DNA of 64,000 nt from Symbiodinium kawagutii (GCA_009767595.1 VSDK01028391.1:206279-270278), one strand, 5' to 3'; counted from the stretch's first letter, positions 23,901 through 36,479 are shown. Translations and numbers: made by a program. The notes: generated by a model not told the origin, from the letters alone.

Positions 23901-25964
23901 GTAGGGATATGTGCTCATGAGTAGCCATTCGCGATCACTGGAAGTATTGGTCTTATCACGTGATGGTAGTCATGCTTGTAAATGATGGTTATATAGTATT
24001 AGCTTGTTGTAATGGTTAGCAGGAGATAGCAACAAACAAACAGGGGAAGCAGTGGGATGCCGGGAAATCAGCTGCCATCGGACAGGTCGGCACTTCAGCA
24101 CCAGTGCTCGGGGCTGAAAATGTGTATCTCTGAAATTGGTATCTATAAAATCTCTCATGAATAGGCTTATATAAACGGAGAAAACTACCAAAAGAAAACA
24201 AGGTCGCTGCGACTTTTCAATAGTTGAGAGACGGAGAAGTATTAGAGTGCTTGCATGTGCTTGCTTACTTTGCTAAGGCAAACCACATAGAGAAACAGCG
24301 AGTGTTTCACCCTTCTGCAGACCAGCCACAGCTTCCCATTTTTCCAGGAAACCTGGCAGTGCAACAGCTCCATGAGCAAAAGAATCAGTGATCCCGTTGC
24401 ATATACCATATGGATCCATAGGGCTGTTTCTCAAGCCGTAAGGGTACCCCCTAAACCATCCTGCTCACAAACCATTCCAAGCAATAAACCAACCTTTCCT
24501 GGGCTCACTAGTTTGAGAAACCACCATGTTGACAGGAGCCGCACATTTTGAGTTGCTTCAAAAAAAGTCGTTTTGTAAAGACTTGCACGAGATACATCTG
24601 GATGCGATGGATCCGTGATCGCGACGTGCACACCAGCACTGATCATAATGACCACCTGAGTGATGACTAGGACCAGGACCAACAAGCCTTTCGCATGTGA
24701 GACCTCCAATCTGCCCAAACAATGAAAAAGGATCAATACTTACGTACAGTCAGGTGCATCTGAGTCGAGAATTTGTGAGTTCAAACACTCTACTTGGCAC
24801 CAGTGAGCTATCCAAGTGGATTCCACTCTGGACCAAGAGAGCAAATAGGGTCCGAATCCATAAAAGAAGGTGTCCAAAAGCTAGAGATACAAGGAATTTT
24901 CATGCTGACATTGTAGTTTTAGATACCGCTAATAGTCAAATCGGTTACTTGCATGGAAAACAAAGCACCTTCGAAGCCACTAACCAGTCTTGCCATGTCT
25001 TGCCATAACAAGGTGCTATAGCGATGCTCAGTGCAGCTGTCAGGAAACATCCAGAGCTTTGCCAAGCATCTGTGAGGCCAAAAATCACAGACACCAAGAT
25101 CTGCAGAGTCATCTCCTGCGGTGGGAAGTCAGATTTCAAAACCACAAGACTGGCAAGGCTCCGTCTTGACAGTGGGCTTGGGATCCCCAATGCCCCCATG
25201 CCATCATGAAAAGTCTCCCACCATCTCCCACCCCATGAGCTGGTGCAGCCATGTGCATCGCCTTCAGCAGGGGAACATGGAAGAGTGCAAAGATGGTGGA
25301 GTCCAGGCAAATCACCTCGTAACACTCAGCTGAGGGCTGCCAGGATGAGAGGCAGCGCTAGACTTCACATGGCGGACCATGGCCATGGCACTAAGGCTCC
25401 CACCATGATCAAACACATTTGCAAAGGGCTGATTGGCCTACACCCAATGGCATGCAACAAGGCAGACCAAAACAGGAAGTCTAGTATAACTGTATACATT
25501 GTATTGTCATTTGCTTATCAAAAATCTCGGAACTGAGATGCATTTTCTTTTAGCTTGATGATCCCTGATGAACTACGGGCACTGTTCAAAAGACATAGCA
25601 CAATCCCCTTGCTCGTCTCCTTGGAAGCACCGGCAGCTTTGCGTAACAGGGTGGTTAGGCAAAATGGATCAGAAGTGGTGGCTCTCCGGACCCCCGTGTC
25701 GACTTTAGTAGGGAAACGGCAAACGTGCGTGCTGCTCTGAGCCATGGCATAAACAAGTTGAACTTGTGGCCTCAGGTGGGCTCCACTCCTTTCATGTGCC
25801 CAGGCCTTTGAAAGCCATGCTTCCGCACAAAGGAGGATTCCATGCTCTAAGCTATGACTACGGAGCACTGGGAATGCGTCTTCCTGACCGCTGAGTTGCC
25901 AAATTTTCCTGTGCTTGTCCAGTGTGCTGTTGATCAGGACAGGTGCATCAGCCCCGGAGGCCAT
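20913..25964 (-). CDS. DHHC-type S-palmitoyltransferase, ZDHHC1/11-like, about ten exons
   Basis: Exons in order: 25964-25884 (ATG start), 25115 to about 25026, 24710-24587, 23696-23634, 23411-23377, 22889-22846, 22619 to about 22557, about 21526-21470, 21275-21173, 21005-20913 (TAG stop). The zinc-finger core is split over four exons: CWTC, then EWRTEHCNTCN, then CVSKFDHHCIWLNN, then CVGEKNYHSF. Spacing of the paired cysteines and DHHC agrees with the family. Upstream lie one hydrophobic segment (TLQILVSVIFGL) and another (LLVLVLVITQVVIMISAG) followed by ITDPSHPDVS, as in ZDHHC1/11. Downstream come NVPLLLLVATLLAFH and the TTxE motif in ELTTLEYI. The enzyme acylates cysteines of membrane-associated proteins at endomembranes. 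Donors read GA, GC, GA, GC and GC where fixed. The second and the 21.5 kb exons are the least certain. One inverted-repeat element lies in the third intron. Confidence 0.9.
24422..24525 (-). mobile_element. MITE-like element copy A, in an intron of the DHHC gene
   Basis: Begins GGCTGTTTCTCAA and ends TTTGAGAAACCACC, a terminal inverted repeat. The first arm continues into AAGGGTACCCCCTAAACCATCC, shared with the other copies in this window. It is in reverse orientation to copies B, C, E, F and G. Confidence 0.7.
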
Positions 25965-25999
25965 GTATAGTGGAAGTAACTTGTAGTGTTTGGGGTGCT

Positions 26000-28860
26000 G
26001 TGCCGCTCATGAATTACAAGTCATGGCTGGCAGAGGTCAGTATACTTTTTCCTAAATGACTCACAGCCATCCGTGCATGAGGTACACCCGAGAACGATCA
26101 TACTTTTCACCGACCAAAAGTATCCATGTAGATCATAGACCTCTTTTGTAGAGATGGCCTGCGATTACCTTCAAGTTGCGCCAGGTATCCACGTACACAC
26201 TCACATCTTCATACGTGCTTTGATCAACATTTGCTTTGACACCACTGCGGAAGGCCGCGCCATGTTGACCCCGCCTCCAAGTGGTCTGACGCTTCGATGT
26301 TGGGGCGGTGTATATTGCTCGCTTGGTTACTCTATGTGCATGTGCCCTTAGTGTTGCTCATTTATGTGCTTTTTGACCAGGGCCCTTGGCCGGCTTTACC
26401 GGCCCCAGTTCTGTTGGCTATGACATTGCAAGCAAACAAATGTGTACATAAATGCATATAAATACAAATAAGCATATAAATATATAAATAAGTAAATAAA
26501 TAAAATATGTATATATAAAATATCGATCTAAAAAGAAATAAATAAACACATACATAAATACATGCATATATTATATATATATGTATGCATATTGAAAGAT
26601 ACACACACATAAATCTCTATATATCTTGATGTATAAAAATGAAAATAAATAAACAACCAGATATACATGAATAAATAAATATAATACACATATGGATATA
26701 CATCTCTCTGTGATTGTTCAAATATCATCAAATACATTCCCCGCCGTCGCTACTCCTGTTTGCACGATTGCAATGCACCTAGCATTGGATTCATTCACCC
26801 CGTAAACGATCCCCTAGAAGCCAAAATGATGGAGGATTTCCCCAAGGTCACCAACCGACACCACCATACAATCATTTCCCTGTTCCCACATTTGTTAGTT
26901 ATGTCATTGCGCATTTCTCAGCCATAAAAGTCAGAAAATCTCCACGGCTTTCAGAACTCCATTTTTCTTGGCTGCCACCCGAAAGACGCCTCTAAGAGGT
27001 GAAACCATGACAAAAGAAGCCATCATTCTGTAGAAAATACATGCCTTCGTCACATAGCTTCGAAGATTCTTACCACACAATGATATACACACATATCTAT
27101 TTTCTCATGATGCACATGCATTGTGAATCCTTGACATCAAAAGATCCAGGATGAATCTGAACTTTCTGAAAGTAGTCCCTAGTTAGAGATGGCACTGAAG
27201 ATGTCCAGCTTTCACTTAGCGCTACCTTCACCGAACTACCTGGGCCTGCTTGGTGCACCGGAAAAAAAGGTTGTGGGAGCGAACCTGCTGAATGCCAGCA
27301 GCGGCTACGGTTTTCTGAGATCCAGCAACCAACCCTGGGTTCATCACAATGGATAAAACTGGTAATACATATAACAATAAAAACATATATCGATCCTGGA
27401 AATTTTATGGATATTGCTGGTAGAGATTTGTAATCATTGCTCTGATTAAAGCCGTGCGTCCGTGCGTGATCAAAATGGATGAAGCATCGAAACGCCAGCC
27501 TCGCAACGCCGCGCTGTTGAGATTCCCCCCCACCGGTGTGCCAAGTAGTGGTGATGCTAGCCATTCACACTGCGACCGCCAAGTTGTCCTTGTCCTCCGT
27601 CTTTTTCTGCGCCTGCCGTTATATACTCTGAAGCAGCACAAGGCTCGAGGGTTTCTGATGGTTTCCGGGCTCTTTAGCTCCTTCTGTGCTAGGAATGCAA
27701 ACCACCCCTGCAGGACCAGTTATATATCATGTGTTACCACCATGCAGCAGTATCCATTCATAGCCAGCTGTAATCATCATTCACCATAGTTATTCAGCAT
27801 GGCTGCATGGCATCTGCAAATGCCCTTCCCCCATTGCTCCAAGTGTCCTTCATCGCCCTGTGAGCGTGCCAAGAACGTCTTCACCGCCTGAGGAGAGCCA
27901 CCAATGGCTGGAGTATTGTAATAACTATGGGTAATGACTGGTAATGACTATGGATAACTCTTCTTTATAGTAATTAAAGCTGGTAAGAAAGTGATATGAT
28001 TATGGATATAATTGGTAAAAAACAGGTAATAACATGTAACAACTACCAACTGCTAGTTCTAGTAATCATGCTAACTTGGAGTTATCAATTCATAGTTATT
28101 GTCCGTAGTTCTTGTCAATCGCCACGGTTAAGAACTTTTCGATATTCACAGTGACATGGGTAATTTACCATGGCTGGATTATTGTAATAACTATGGTTGA
28201 TAGCCGATTGTCATTATTACTATTTTTATTATGATGGTAATAGCTGTTGTAAATCACCATGCTGCTGCTGTATAGATAATAAGTTTGGTAATTGTAATGA
28301 ACCATACAGATACGAGTAATAAGTCTGGTAATTGTAATAAACAATCTGGTGGATTAATAAATATGGTTAAAGACTATGGTCAATACACGCTGCTTTCATC
28401 TTTCTGTGGTAGATTGTATTTCGTCCCCCAGCCTAGCTGGGACAGACTTTGGCCTGATGACGATGGAGAGAGAGACTATGGTCAATCTTTCAAGCTGTCA
28501 AATGTTACATGACTGTGTGCAATGTTATTGTGGTGGTCAATGATCACGAGTGATAGCCAATAAGGAGCTGTTTTAATGGTTTAGTCCTGCTTGATGATGG
28601 TCGCTTCGTGAAGCCTAACTGTCATTGCGGACCCCATCACCTGTTGACAAAAATCAGCGCCCTATGTCATAAAAATTCAAAGCATATCAACAAACTTTGT
28701 GACAATCGCTGCTTCGGAAAAGGGCCCCCACAGTCCCAAAGCCACTTTATTTTGATGCTATTCAGCCACTTGCAATTCCGTTGCTGCAATATGCTTCGGC
28801 AGATTCCAACGTGGCGATAGCAAATCCACCCGTCCACAATGTTCCTTTCCTCTAAATGCC
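26000..28860. other. AT-rich and repeat-rich gap between genes
   Basis: AAATA/ATAAATA-rich stretch at about 26430-26720. A long degenerate GGTAATxACTATGG / ATGGTTA tract at about 27900-28560. Weak coding-like frames at 27210-27320 (plus; YLGLLGAPEKKVVGANLL) and 27450-27600 (minus) have no recognisable family. Confidence 0.5.
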
Positions 28861-28909
28861 AAGAAATTTCATTTTTTACGGGGGTTAAATGCCAGGGACG
28901 CCAACCTCC

Positions 28910-30478
28910 ATAGCTCGTAGCACGCTGCCAACATGTGACCCCTTGGCGGTACATGCGGTGCACCAGCTGCGCCGCGCCGGGCCCGCGGCACGCCTGCGTC
29001 AGCCGGTCCAACATCCGCGACGCGTAGGCCTTCTTGGAAGAGCCATCGGGCGCACGATCCAAGCCATCCAGGCGCGCCCACAGGGGATCGAAGTGAGGAA
29101 AGACCTGGGATCGCGTGGTGCGCCAAGCCGCGGCCAGGCCCGGTGCGGTGAAAAGTGCTGTGAATGGGAAATGATGGTAGATCTAGAGCGAGATCTGGAG
29201 TGAGATCTGGAGCTAGATCTCAGAAAACATAGGTGGCACTACTGTGAATGGTAGAGATCTATAGCTGAACCTTAAAAAAAACACAGTGGCATTATCCATC
29301 TTGTATAAACCATCTTCACCAACAATGAGCCCAGTAGACCTTATAAACCACATGAACAAGCGTTGCTTACCATTCATTCGCATTTCATTGGCATGAGTTT
29401 GTTGGGGGTGCAAATGCTTGCAGCATCTTTGAGCTCCCCTGACCTCTTTGTCCAAAAAGTTCTGCAGGCGATCTTCGCCAAGTGCTGCTGCCACGCTGAT
29501 CAGCCTCAGCTGAAGACGATAGTTGATTCGGAATGACTTGGGTACTGCCCCAAAATTTCAATGATAAATTTCTCTACCTTTTTGATTTTTTTCATTATAG
29601 TTAGAAATCCAATGTTTTCTTGGTTGGAGGTGGTACCAAGTGATCAGGCAACAAACAGTCGCTTCAACACACCAGGATCAGGATGCTTTCATGCAATCAA
29701 ACCGCTGCTTTTTGGGACATTGCTTGGAGGACAGTCATGATGAAGCTGGCTGATCCTGGGTTCTATTTTAATACGCTTTCAGCGCTATGGATAAAACCCA
29801 CTCAGGTTTGCTCCAAATCTTCGATTTCTGCTCACCTACTGTGCTGTGAAGGGGTGAAGCAAAGGCCAAGAGGCAAAGGTGGCGCATTGTTGTAGGTCAG
29901 AGTCACTTTTGGCACGGCAATATGTAGCTCGACCTTCACAGCACGACGGTCAAACTCAAGGCTGGGTGATGCTCACCCATGTGCGAATGCGACATTGTCA
30001 CCTGCTGTTGCCTGAAAACGTGCACATACGTGCACAAGCCTCCAGCAACTTAGAGCACCTGAGCCTTTCCTTTCACACTTCCGCCATCTTCTGCCACGCT
30101 GCCACTCCCCCCGGACCAGGATGGCCTTCTGATTGATGGCCTCTGCCAATTTCGCCGCGCGAAGCACTTCCAGCTGCGTACTGTGCTGCTGGTGCATCTG
30201 CATGGCCTAGCCATCAGCTCCAGTAACATTCGGGGTCGCAGAACACAACCAGCAGGTTGAACTGAAGGGTGCAAATGGATGCAAATGGGTGAATGCTACT
30301 TACATAACCATCTCAACCCTGACCTACCCCTCAACAAAAGCAAGTGAGCGAATGCCAACCAAAAACTTACCCTGGACAAAGAAACCTTACCATGATCTGG
30401 CCATGATCTCTCGCTTGGCCTAATCTCAAACACAGCAATCTCCATGGCCTTCTCTGCGGCAGCCATGGCAACCACCAC
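28910..30478 (-). CDS. Candidate downstream exons of the coiled-coil gene
   Basis: Coding-like minus-strand segments: about 30478-30400 (VVVAMAAAEKAMEIAVFEI), 30203-30115 (QMHQQHSTQLEVLRAAKLAE), 29505-29430 (VAAALGEDRLQNFLDKE before a GT donor) and a GC-rich segment 29126-28905 (SSKKAYASRMLDRLTQAC). They are helical and charged like the exons just upstream on the same strand, so they probably belong to the same gene. Junctions were not resolved, and another minus-strand frame is open across the last segment. Confidence 0.4.
29179..29222. repeat. 12-bp repeat containing AGATCT
   Basis: Four AGATCT sites at 12-14 base spacing, separated by AGAGCG, GGAGTG and GGAGCT. Confidence 0.85.
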
Positions 30479-31337
30479 ATTCCTTAGAGCGGGCGATGCA
30501 TCACCGATCGGTTGAAATCATGGAGTGAACTGGCACAACTCTGCCAGCTTGGGCAAACAGGTCCATCTTCGCAAGGAAACCATTCACCTCCGAGGAGCTT
30601 CAAAAGTGATATTCACTGAAGCTGGATTGTTGGTGGTTATCAAGCTGATTGATATGGTCAATAAGCCGTAGAAATGTTTATGGTTGATATGGTTTATAAG
30701 CTGGTCAAAAACCTTCATTCAATGGCTAACTGATGTCAATGGCTGGTGTTTCGCCATCAAATACAGGGGCGAATATTCCTTCAACTCGACAAACTGCCTG
30801 TTGAGCTTCAGACGGATACGGTAGTGTGAAGAAGTATGGATTGATGGCTGCTGATAATGAGTTTGTCGCTGGGTCAGTTCCCTTTCTGAAGCTGTTTCCC
30901 CTTGCCTGCCGGCTGCGTTTCAGCGCTGCCGCTTGGGACGTGGGCAGCAAATGTGTGCAGTCAAATGCGTTTTTTTTTGGGGGTTTTACGAATTGCTGGC
31001 TCCCATTAATGTCAATAGTCAATGGTTTCATTTGAGATAAATATGCTTCGTTTACAGCTGGATCATCCATAAATTTCTACCATGAATATGGACTATCCTA
31101 GGCCTCCAGAGTGTACATAAACATATTTTGGTTGATGTCAATGGTATGGCTGTGGGTCAAAACCCCCGTACCCCGTTTGAACTGTTGCTCAACCATGTTC
31201 ATTCAACCCATCTTTGGGATGCATTGATCCATATTGATCCACAGCTGCCACTGGTTCATCATCTTCATCTAAGCCAATTTTGGAATGCTTAACTGGCTTG
31301 ATCCACAGCTGCCAATGGTTCATCAACATCATTCAGC

Positions 31338-33628
31338 AGAGGCTCCGTTTCATCTCCTCGTGCTGTTGCTCTTGAGCCGCCACCTTCTGCACGAGTTGCT
31401 GCTTCTCCGACTTCAGGCGTTCCACCAACCCTTGCAGCTCCTGGGCAAAACCACATGGAGCTGCAGTCATTGGTTCATGGGAGTGCGACCCAAGCTGTCA
31501 TTGACACATCGCCACCAGAGCTTCAGGATGTTGTTTTGTCTTTTTTGCTTCATGCTGAGAGCTTGCATCCAAATAGCCTCAAACTCTGGAAAGCACCGCA
31601 AAAAAACAAGCCCGCGATAGTCTACGATAGCAAAAATTCATAGCTATCCAAAAAACAGTGCCATCTGATGCATTACAACGACTGTTGTCGTACCTTTGTG
31701 ATACACAGGCTTTGGCAACTTCTGGGAAGCCTTGAGGCATGCCGTGTCTTCAATCATTGGCGAGCGAGTTTCCTGCAGGTCCTTCTGCTTTTCCCGTTCC
31801 GTCTGCTCATTCTTCCGCGCTGCCGCCTTAGTTTGTCCAAAGCCTCTCCAGCATGCCCTCACATGCCCAAACCAAGAAGGGCCAAAGAAAATGAATGAAC
31901 ATCCCTCAGCCAAAACAATGAATGACAAGAAGTGATTTTAGAATATTTTAGATTTGTGAGATTCACACGGGCCAAATGATGACTTTCCTTGCCTTTTCCG
32001 TGCCTTTCCTCAACAAATTCGTTGCGTCGGGCGCCTGGCAAACCTCCTCCGTGAGAAGCCGTTGATCTGCCAGGGCTTTCTTCAGTCTCTCAATCTCCTC
32101 ATCGCGGAGCACCAGGGTGGCCTCGCAACACAGATGTCACCTGTTCTGCTCATCCATCCCATGTCACTCCACAAGTCCCATGAAATCCCTGGGATCAAAC
32201 GGGAGATTGAGTGCAACTATGCTGATGCGCTGTGCCCACAGCTGATCCCACCTTTAAAGGAACGCACAACTAAAAGGTCTGAAGCATTTGCCAATCACTT
32301 GCGGTGCTCATCATAGAGTGTAGCCCAGCCTCCAGTTCTTGGTTCTTCTCCTCTGTTTTTTCTGCGCGCTGTTCCTTGGGAGTGACCCCTTCGGAGATTC
32401 TCGCGCAGCCTACACTAGCAATACCCTGCCGCAAAACAAGCACTGACATAAATGGCACGAAGGCGTGCATGGCTATTCTGACGCGACAAAGAATTTGGAA
32501 TATATAGAAGTTATGAACATGTATGTGCTATGTGCATATGTAGAGAATGAAATCCATACCGAGGAACATTAAATAAGTCAAAACATACAAAAAACAAACT
32601 AAAACAGCACACGTCCGAGAATGTCAGCAATGATTAACAAGCAAAAGACATTTAAGTGCAAGTAGACTTAAACAAATATGCAAATAAAGGGCAAATAAGT
32701 GATTGCTTGTATGCATAGCAACTACGCACTTGTGCACCACACACACAAACAAACGCACACGCGCCTACCTGATCCTACCTGCGCTAGCCCAGTAATCACA
32801 GGGAGATGATGGATACATGAGATACACCCTGCTGATCTGATGCACTGCCTTCCCATTCCAACTGGTTCTAAGGCTTTCCAGGTGAGGCTCTGCGTCTGCC
32901 GCCTTGGCCTCCAGCCGCTGTTGTTCCTGGAGAGCTTCCTCCAACTGCGTCTTCAGCTGTGCAAGCTGCGTCTTCAGCTCTTTGAGTTGTCTCACTACCT
33001 CCTCGTTGGGTCACAGGACAGGTGCAAATGGGCGAGCTGGGATTCACGCTGGCTAAACAGGGATGCCGGGATGCCACTGAAACAATTGCAAGCGTGGAGA
33101 AGGCCTTTGGTTGCGAAGGCAATCGGAAATGGGGACCTTCAAATTTCCTTGTCAGGAGTTCCGCAGTAAATGGGCACAAGTTTCAACCACAAATGGCATC
33201 GGGGATGACCAGTTGAACCAGTCTTGTACTCACCATCATTGATCACTATCAACTGTGTGTTGCCTTGATCAAGATTCAAGATTTACAAGCCATAAATATC
33301 AGCGCCATTTACCATTCCCAATGATTATCAGCAATGTTTCGACTATTATCATTCACCGTTATCATCAACGATATTGGCTTTTAATGGGTTTTAGATGTGG
33401 TGTCACTTCCAGCTTTCCACCAAGCCTGAACTCTAACTTCCGCTGAGTGGCGGTAAACTCTGACTGAAGTCTAGCCTTCTCATCACTGAGGACATCACGT
33501 TGTCTCTTCAGATGCTTGAGGCTCGCAGGAGTCAATCCACACGGCTCATCCAAGGGAGCCGTCTGAGCCAAGGTGGGAGATACAGGTGTGCCGCACTCTT
33601 CTGACTCATTGGACTCCTTGGATGCCAA
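31338..33628 (-). CDS. Coiled-coil protein, six consecutive exons
   Basis: Exons 33628-33407, 33001-32879, 32374-32330, 32121-32044, 31826-31773 and 31440 to about 31338. The first five have lengths divisible by three (222, 123, 45, 78, 54), and all junctions are phase 0. The joined product of about 208 residues is almost entirely heptad-like coiled coil: LKHLKRQRDVLSDEKARLQ, VRQLKELKTQLAQLKTQLEE, AEKTEEKNQELE, RDEEIERLKKALADQRLL, ARKNEQTEREKQKDLQ, LVERLKSEKQQLVQKVAAQE. Donors are GT, GA, GC, GT, GA; acceptors are AG|G except the first. Such proteins commonly serve as cytoskeletal, flagellar or golgin-type scaffolds, but no family can be named. The start is not located, and more exons probably follow towards 28.9 kb. 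Confidence 0.65.
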
Positions 33629-33832
33629 CTGGGCTCATAGGTTCATGGCTAGCGCCGTGGTTTGTAACATGGGGTGCTCACTTGAAACCAAGCACCTTCA
33701 ACCCTGAGCGCGTATCAAAAACGGAAAATGTGCTTGAACACCTTTTCGGCCATCAATATCATTCGCATCGGTATGACACAAAAAACTTGTAAAATTCCTT
33801 GCAGCAGCTTGTGTCGTTGGTGGTTGACTTAC

Positions 33833-34010
33833 CTTGGCACATCCTTGGCCCCACTCGGCCCCAGTAGGTGCATGGCCCAGCCCCAGGCTCCACGGTCAAT
33901 GGCAAGGAGATTGTGGCAGTGAGAGGACTTCCGGGGCCTTCGACAGAAAGGGCGCCGCCCAAGCGTTTTAACACCTGGACGGTGGCGGCGCCCGGATTAG
34001 AAGCCGGGCA
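33833..34010 (-). CDS. Candidate exon with canonical GTAAGT donor
   Basis: A GC-rich frame reads VQVLKRLGGALSVEGPGSP and LPLTVEPGAGPCTYWGRVG and ends at a GTAAGT donor (33832). The phase (1) does not join directly to the coiled-coil exon at 33628, so it is either another gene or an exon is missing between. The 3' limit of the upstream acceptor is not fixed. An antisense frame is also open. Confidence 0.4.
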
Positions 34011-34094
34011 TGGCCCAGGATTACCGGGGACCAAGGAAATGAGCAAACATATATATATATATATATAAAAAACATATATATATATAGATAGATA

Positions 34095-34190
34095 GTTTTT
34101 TATAATAGGGGTACCCCAAATATGGTTGGTTTAGTACTACTCGTGCTTAATAAAGGATGATTTGGGGGTACCCCTATTTTGAGAAACACC
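34095..34190 (+). mobile_element. MITE-like element copy B
   Basis: TAATAGGGGTACCCCAAATATGG on the left pairs with ATTTGGGGGTACCCCTATT on the right. It ends TTTTGAGAAACACC and is flanked on both sides by ATATATAG, a possible but repeat-derived target duplication. Confidence 0.75.
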
Positions 34191-34529
34191 CATATATAGT
34201 TGTTCTTTTTTTTCGGGTGTGAAACCAGCCATTGGTGGCTGTTTTGAGCCAAAGAAGTATCTACCAATCACCAACCCCAAAAAAGGGCATGTTGAACTAC
34301 CACAATGCACAGCACACACGTATTGTATAGCAATTGCGGAGCTTGGGTGAAAGAAAAAAGAAGCACCCAAATNNNNNNNNNNNNNNNNNNNNNNNNNNNN
34401 NNNNNNNTCAGCAGGAGTGAGATTTCCAAGCCTACAAGACTATACACGACTCAGCTTATCTTTAGCTTCCTTTCACAAAGAAGATCTTGAAAGTCTCCAA
34501 GTCACATTCACCACCTTGGATTCCCCATG

Positions 34530-34660
34530 GGATCCCCCGACCTCTGAGCGTGGAACGCGTGGCTCCCGACGGCCCAGTCCCGTTGTGTTGGAGCGTTCCA
34601 CCATTGGGCGGCCGCTCATGGCAGGCGACAGCGGGTGCCAAGTTGCCCAGCTGTGTTTTT
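34530..34660 (-). CDS. Candidate exon next to an N gap
   Basis: Two minus-strand frames are open after an ACACAG acceptor. One reads LGNLAPAVACHERPPNGG, the other MSGRPMVERSNTTGLGRRE. GT donors follow near 34530. The N gap at 34373-34407 prevents further reading. Either could belong to the HMG-box gene upstream. Confidence 0.3.
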
Positions 34661-35195
34661 TGGGTAAGCTATGGGCATCAATGAATGGAAAACCATGGCA
34701 AAACCATGGAAAAACAAGGTTTCATTGTGGTGTTTACCATGGCGGATGATGGTTGTTAACAATGGTGAACCAGTTGCGGATAATTGCGGTTCGGAACAAA
34801 AGGCTTAAAGACGCTTAAAGTAACATTGGCTGGTTCTTAGCCAATGATATTTAATGAAACAAGACACATGGTTTACATGAACATGCCAAAGGAAACAAAA
34901 AGAAACAAGTAAACATGTATGAAGCACCTGGAAGATAAATACCACATGAATCCACATGACCATATGTCTGCTACATGAAACATCACAAAATAGGACATAT
35001 TGGAGCATGATGACTATGGTCTGAGCAGCTCATTGGTGGCAGGACGCGACATGCAGTACAGCAGCCATCAGCCGCACGAGCCGGCATACACAAAAGAACG
35101 GGTTCGCAATTATTTTGATTGTTTGCCCTCTACCTGGAGAATGCCCCTAAAAACACGTCCATCCCAAACGAGGCGGCATAATTTTTTCTACTCAC

Positions 35196-35637
35196 AGCAC
35201 AACTCGGGTGGCTCTGCCGTATCCGTCACCATTTCGGGTGGCCGTTGGGTCTTTCCTCGGTAGCCACCCTGCCGTAGCTTGCCGCAAACATCCCGCAGGG
35301 GTCCGTCCCGCTCCAAGACCGGCACAGGTCGAACCTCTTCGTAGTCCGAGGAATCTGAACCGCTTTCGTCATCCGGCAGCGTTGCGGTGTACGGCACCTC
35401 TGCTGGTTCATCTCGTCTAAGGAGGGCACCCAGGGCACCCGGCTCGGTCCTGGGCACCCGACCTTGGTAGAACTGCTTCTCTGCACCGGTCATCTGATCC
35501 CAGCGGCTCTTCAGCTTTGAAAGCAGCTGCTCTTCACTCAAGCCGGGCGCCTCAGCCACAGCTTGAGCCCAAACGTCGTTCATGAAAACCCCGTAGCCGC
35601 TGAAGACCTTGAAGCTCTTCTGTGGATCTGGTGCCAT
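35196..35637 (-). CDS. HMG-box protein, first exon
   Basis: ATG at 35637 (an in-frame ATG six codons earlier is an alternative). Residues about 8-60 fit an HMG box: FSGYGVFMNDVWAQAVAE, a Pro-Gly turn, then LLSKLKSRWDQMTGAEKQFY, with the aromatic, Trp and Lys-x-x-Tyr positions of the fold. An acidic, Ser-rich stretch (DDESGSDSSDYEEV) follows near residue 95. The exon ends at a GTGAGT donor (35195) after 147 codons plus one base. HMG boxes bend DNA and act in chromatin or transcription; dinoflagellates use HMG proteins instead of abundant histones. The remaining exons were not located with confidence, so the full length is unknown. Confidence 0.6.
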
Positions 35638-36220
35638 GGCTTCGGCACTGTGCATGTATGATGGGTCAGGGTACCAAGAAATCTCATCATTACCTATTAA
35701 CATATATATCAACCACCTTGAAACCACCATGATTCACTTTGTTAACGACTCATTACACTGGAAATTGCAACCACCGGTCCCTGGCATGTCATGTCATGAC
35801 ATCGCTGAGCCAAGCCGAAAGGATGCGGGCCCTTGATCCTGACACTCTGATCTGCTATCAGTGTCCAATATCAAATCAACATGCCTAACAGTGCTTGCGG
35901 CCAGCCAAGCTACATCTTGTCGCTAAACATCTGGTTTGAACTGCCCCTCAAAATAGGCCCATGAAATGGATCGTTCCAGCAAAAACAGGTCATTCCAGGC
36001 GAAGATCAAGTACAAACCACCAAACAGAAATTCATGATTTCAACGGATCTCAACGGATCTCAACCGATTTCAACGAGCCTCTGCTCTTCTCTGAGGGCAA
36101 TGACCAATAGTCGATCCCATCGTCCGACGTTTCCGAGTGCCTCGGGAGCGGTACTTCGAACCCTGCAGTGAGGCAATGCCAAGGAATGGGAAAAGTGAGG
36201 CGAATGCTGACCTCATCACC

Positions 36221-36290
36221 CCATATATGGCACCAGACAAGTTAAGATTTGCCGCGCAATATAGGATTAACTGTCTGGTGCCATATATGG
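36221..36290. repeat. Perfect 19-bp inverted repeat, 70-nt hairpin
   Basis: Arm 36221-36239 (CCATATATGGCACCAGACA) is exactly complementary to 36272-36290. Pairing continues inward with GTTAA/TTAAC, leaving a loop of about 21 bases. Confidence 0.95.
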
Positions 36291-36479
36291 TGCCATTATT
36301 GATGGATAAGTGGTATTATTATGGGATAAGCGATTCATGTTGCGGCTCTTTGACCAGCTCGGTTTGAATGACTAGCATCTGATTGCAAATGAGCTCTTTG
36401 CAATCACGGGAAGTGAAGGATGCTCGTCGAGCCTTGCAGATCTCTGAGCCCAAGAAATTATGGGCAACTTCTAAAACCA

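Noticed and set aside
34225..34255. TTTTGAGCCAAAG resembling the DinoSL complement
   Set aside because: Only about 11 of 15 bases match, and no gene start follows on that strand.
35560..35580. CTTGAGCCCAAACG resembling the DinoSL complement
   Set aside because: It lies inside the HMG-box coding frame, needs an inserted base to match the leader, and is not upstream of a start codon.
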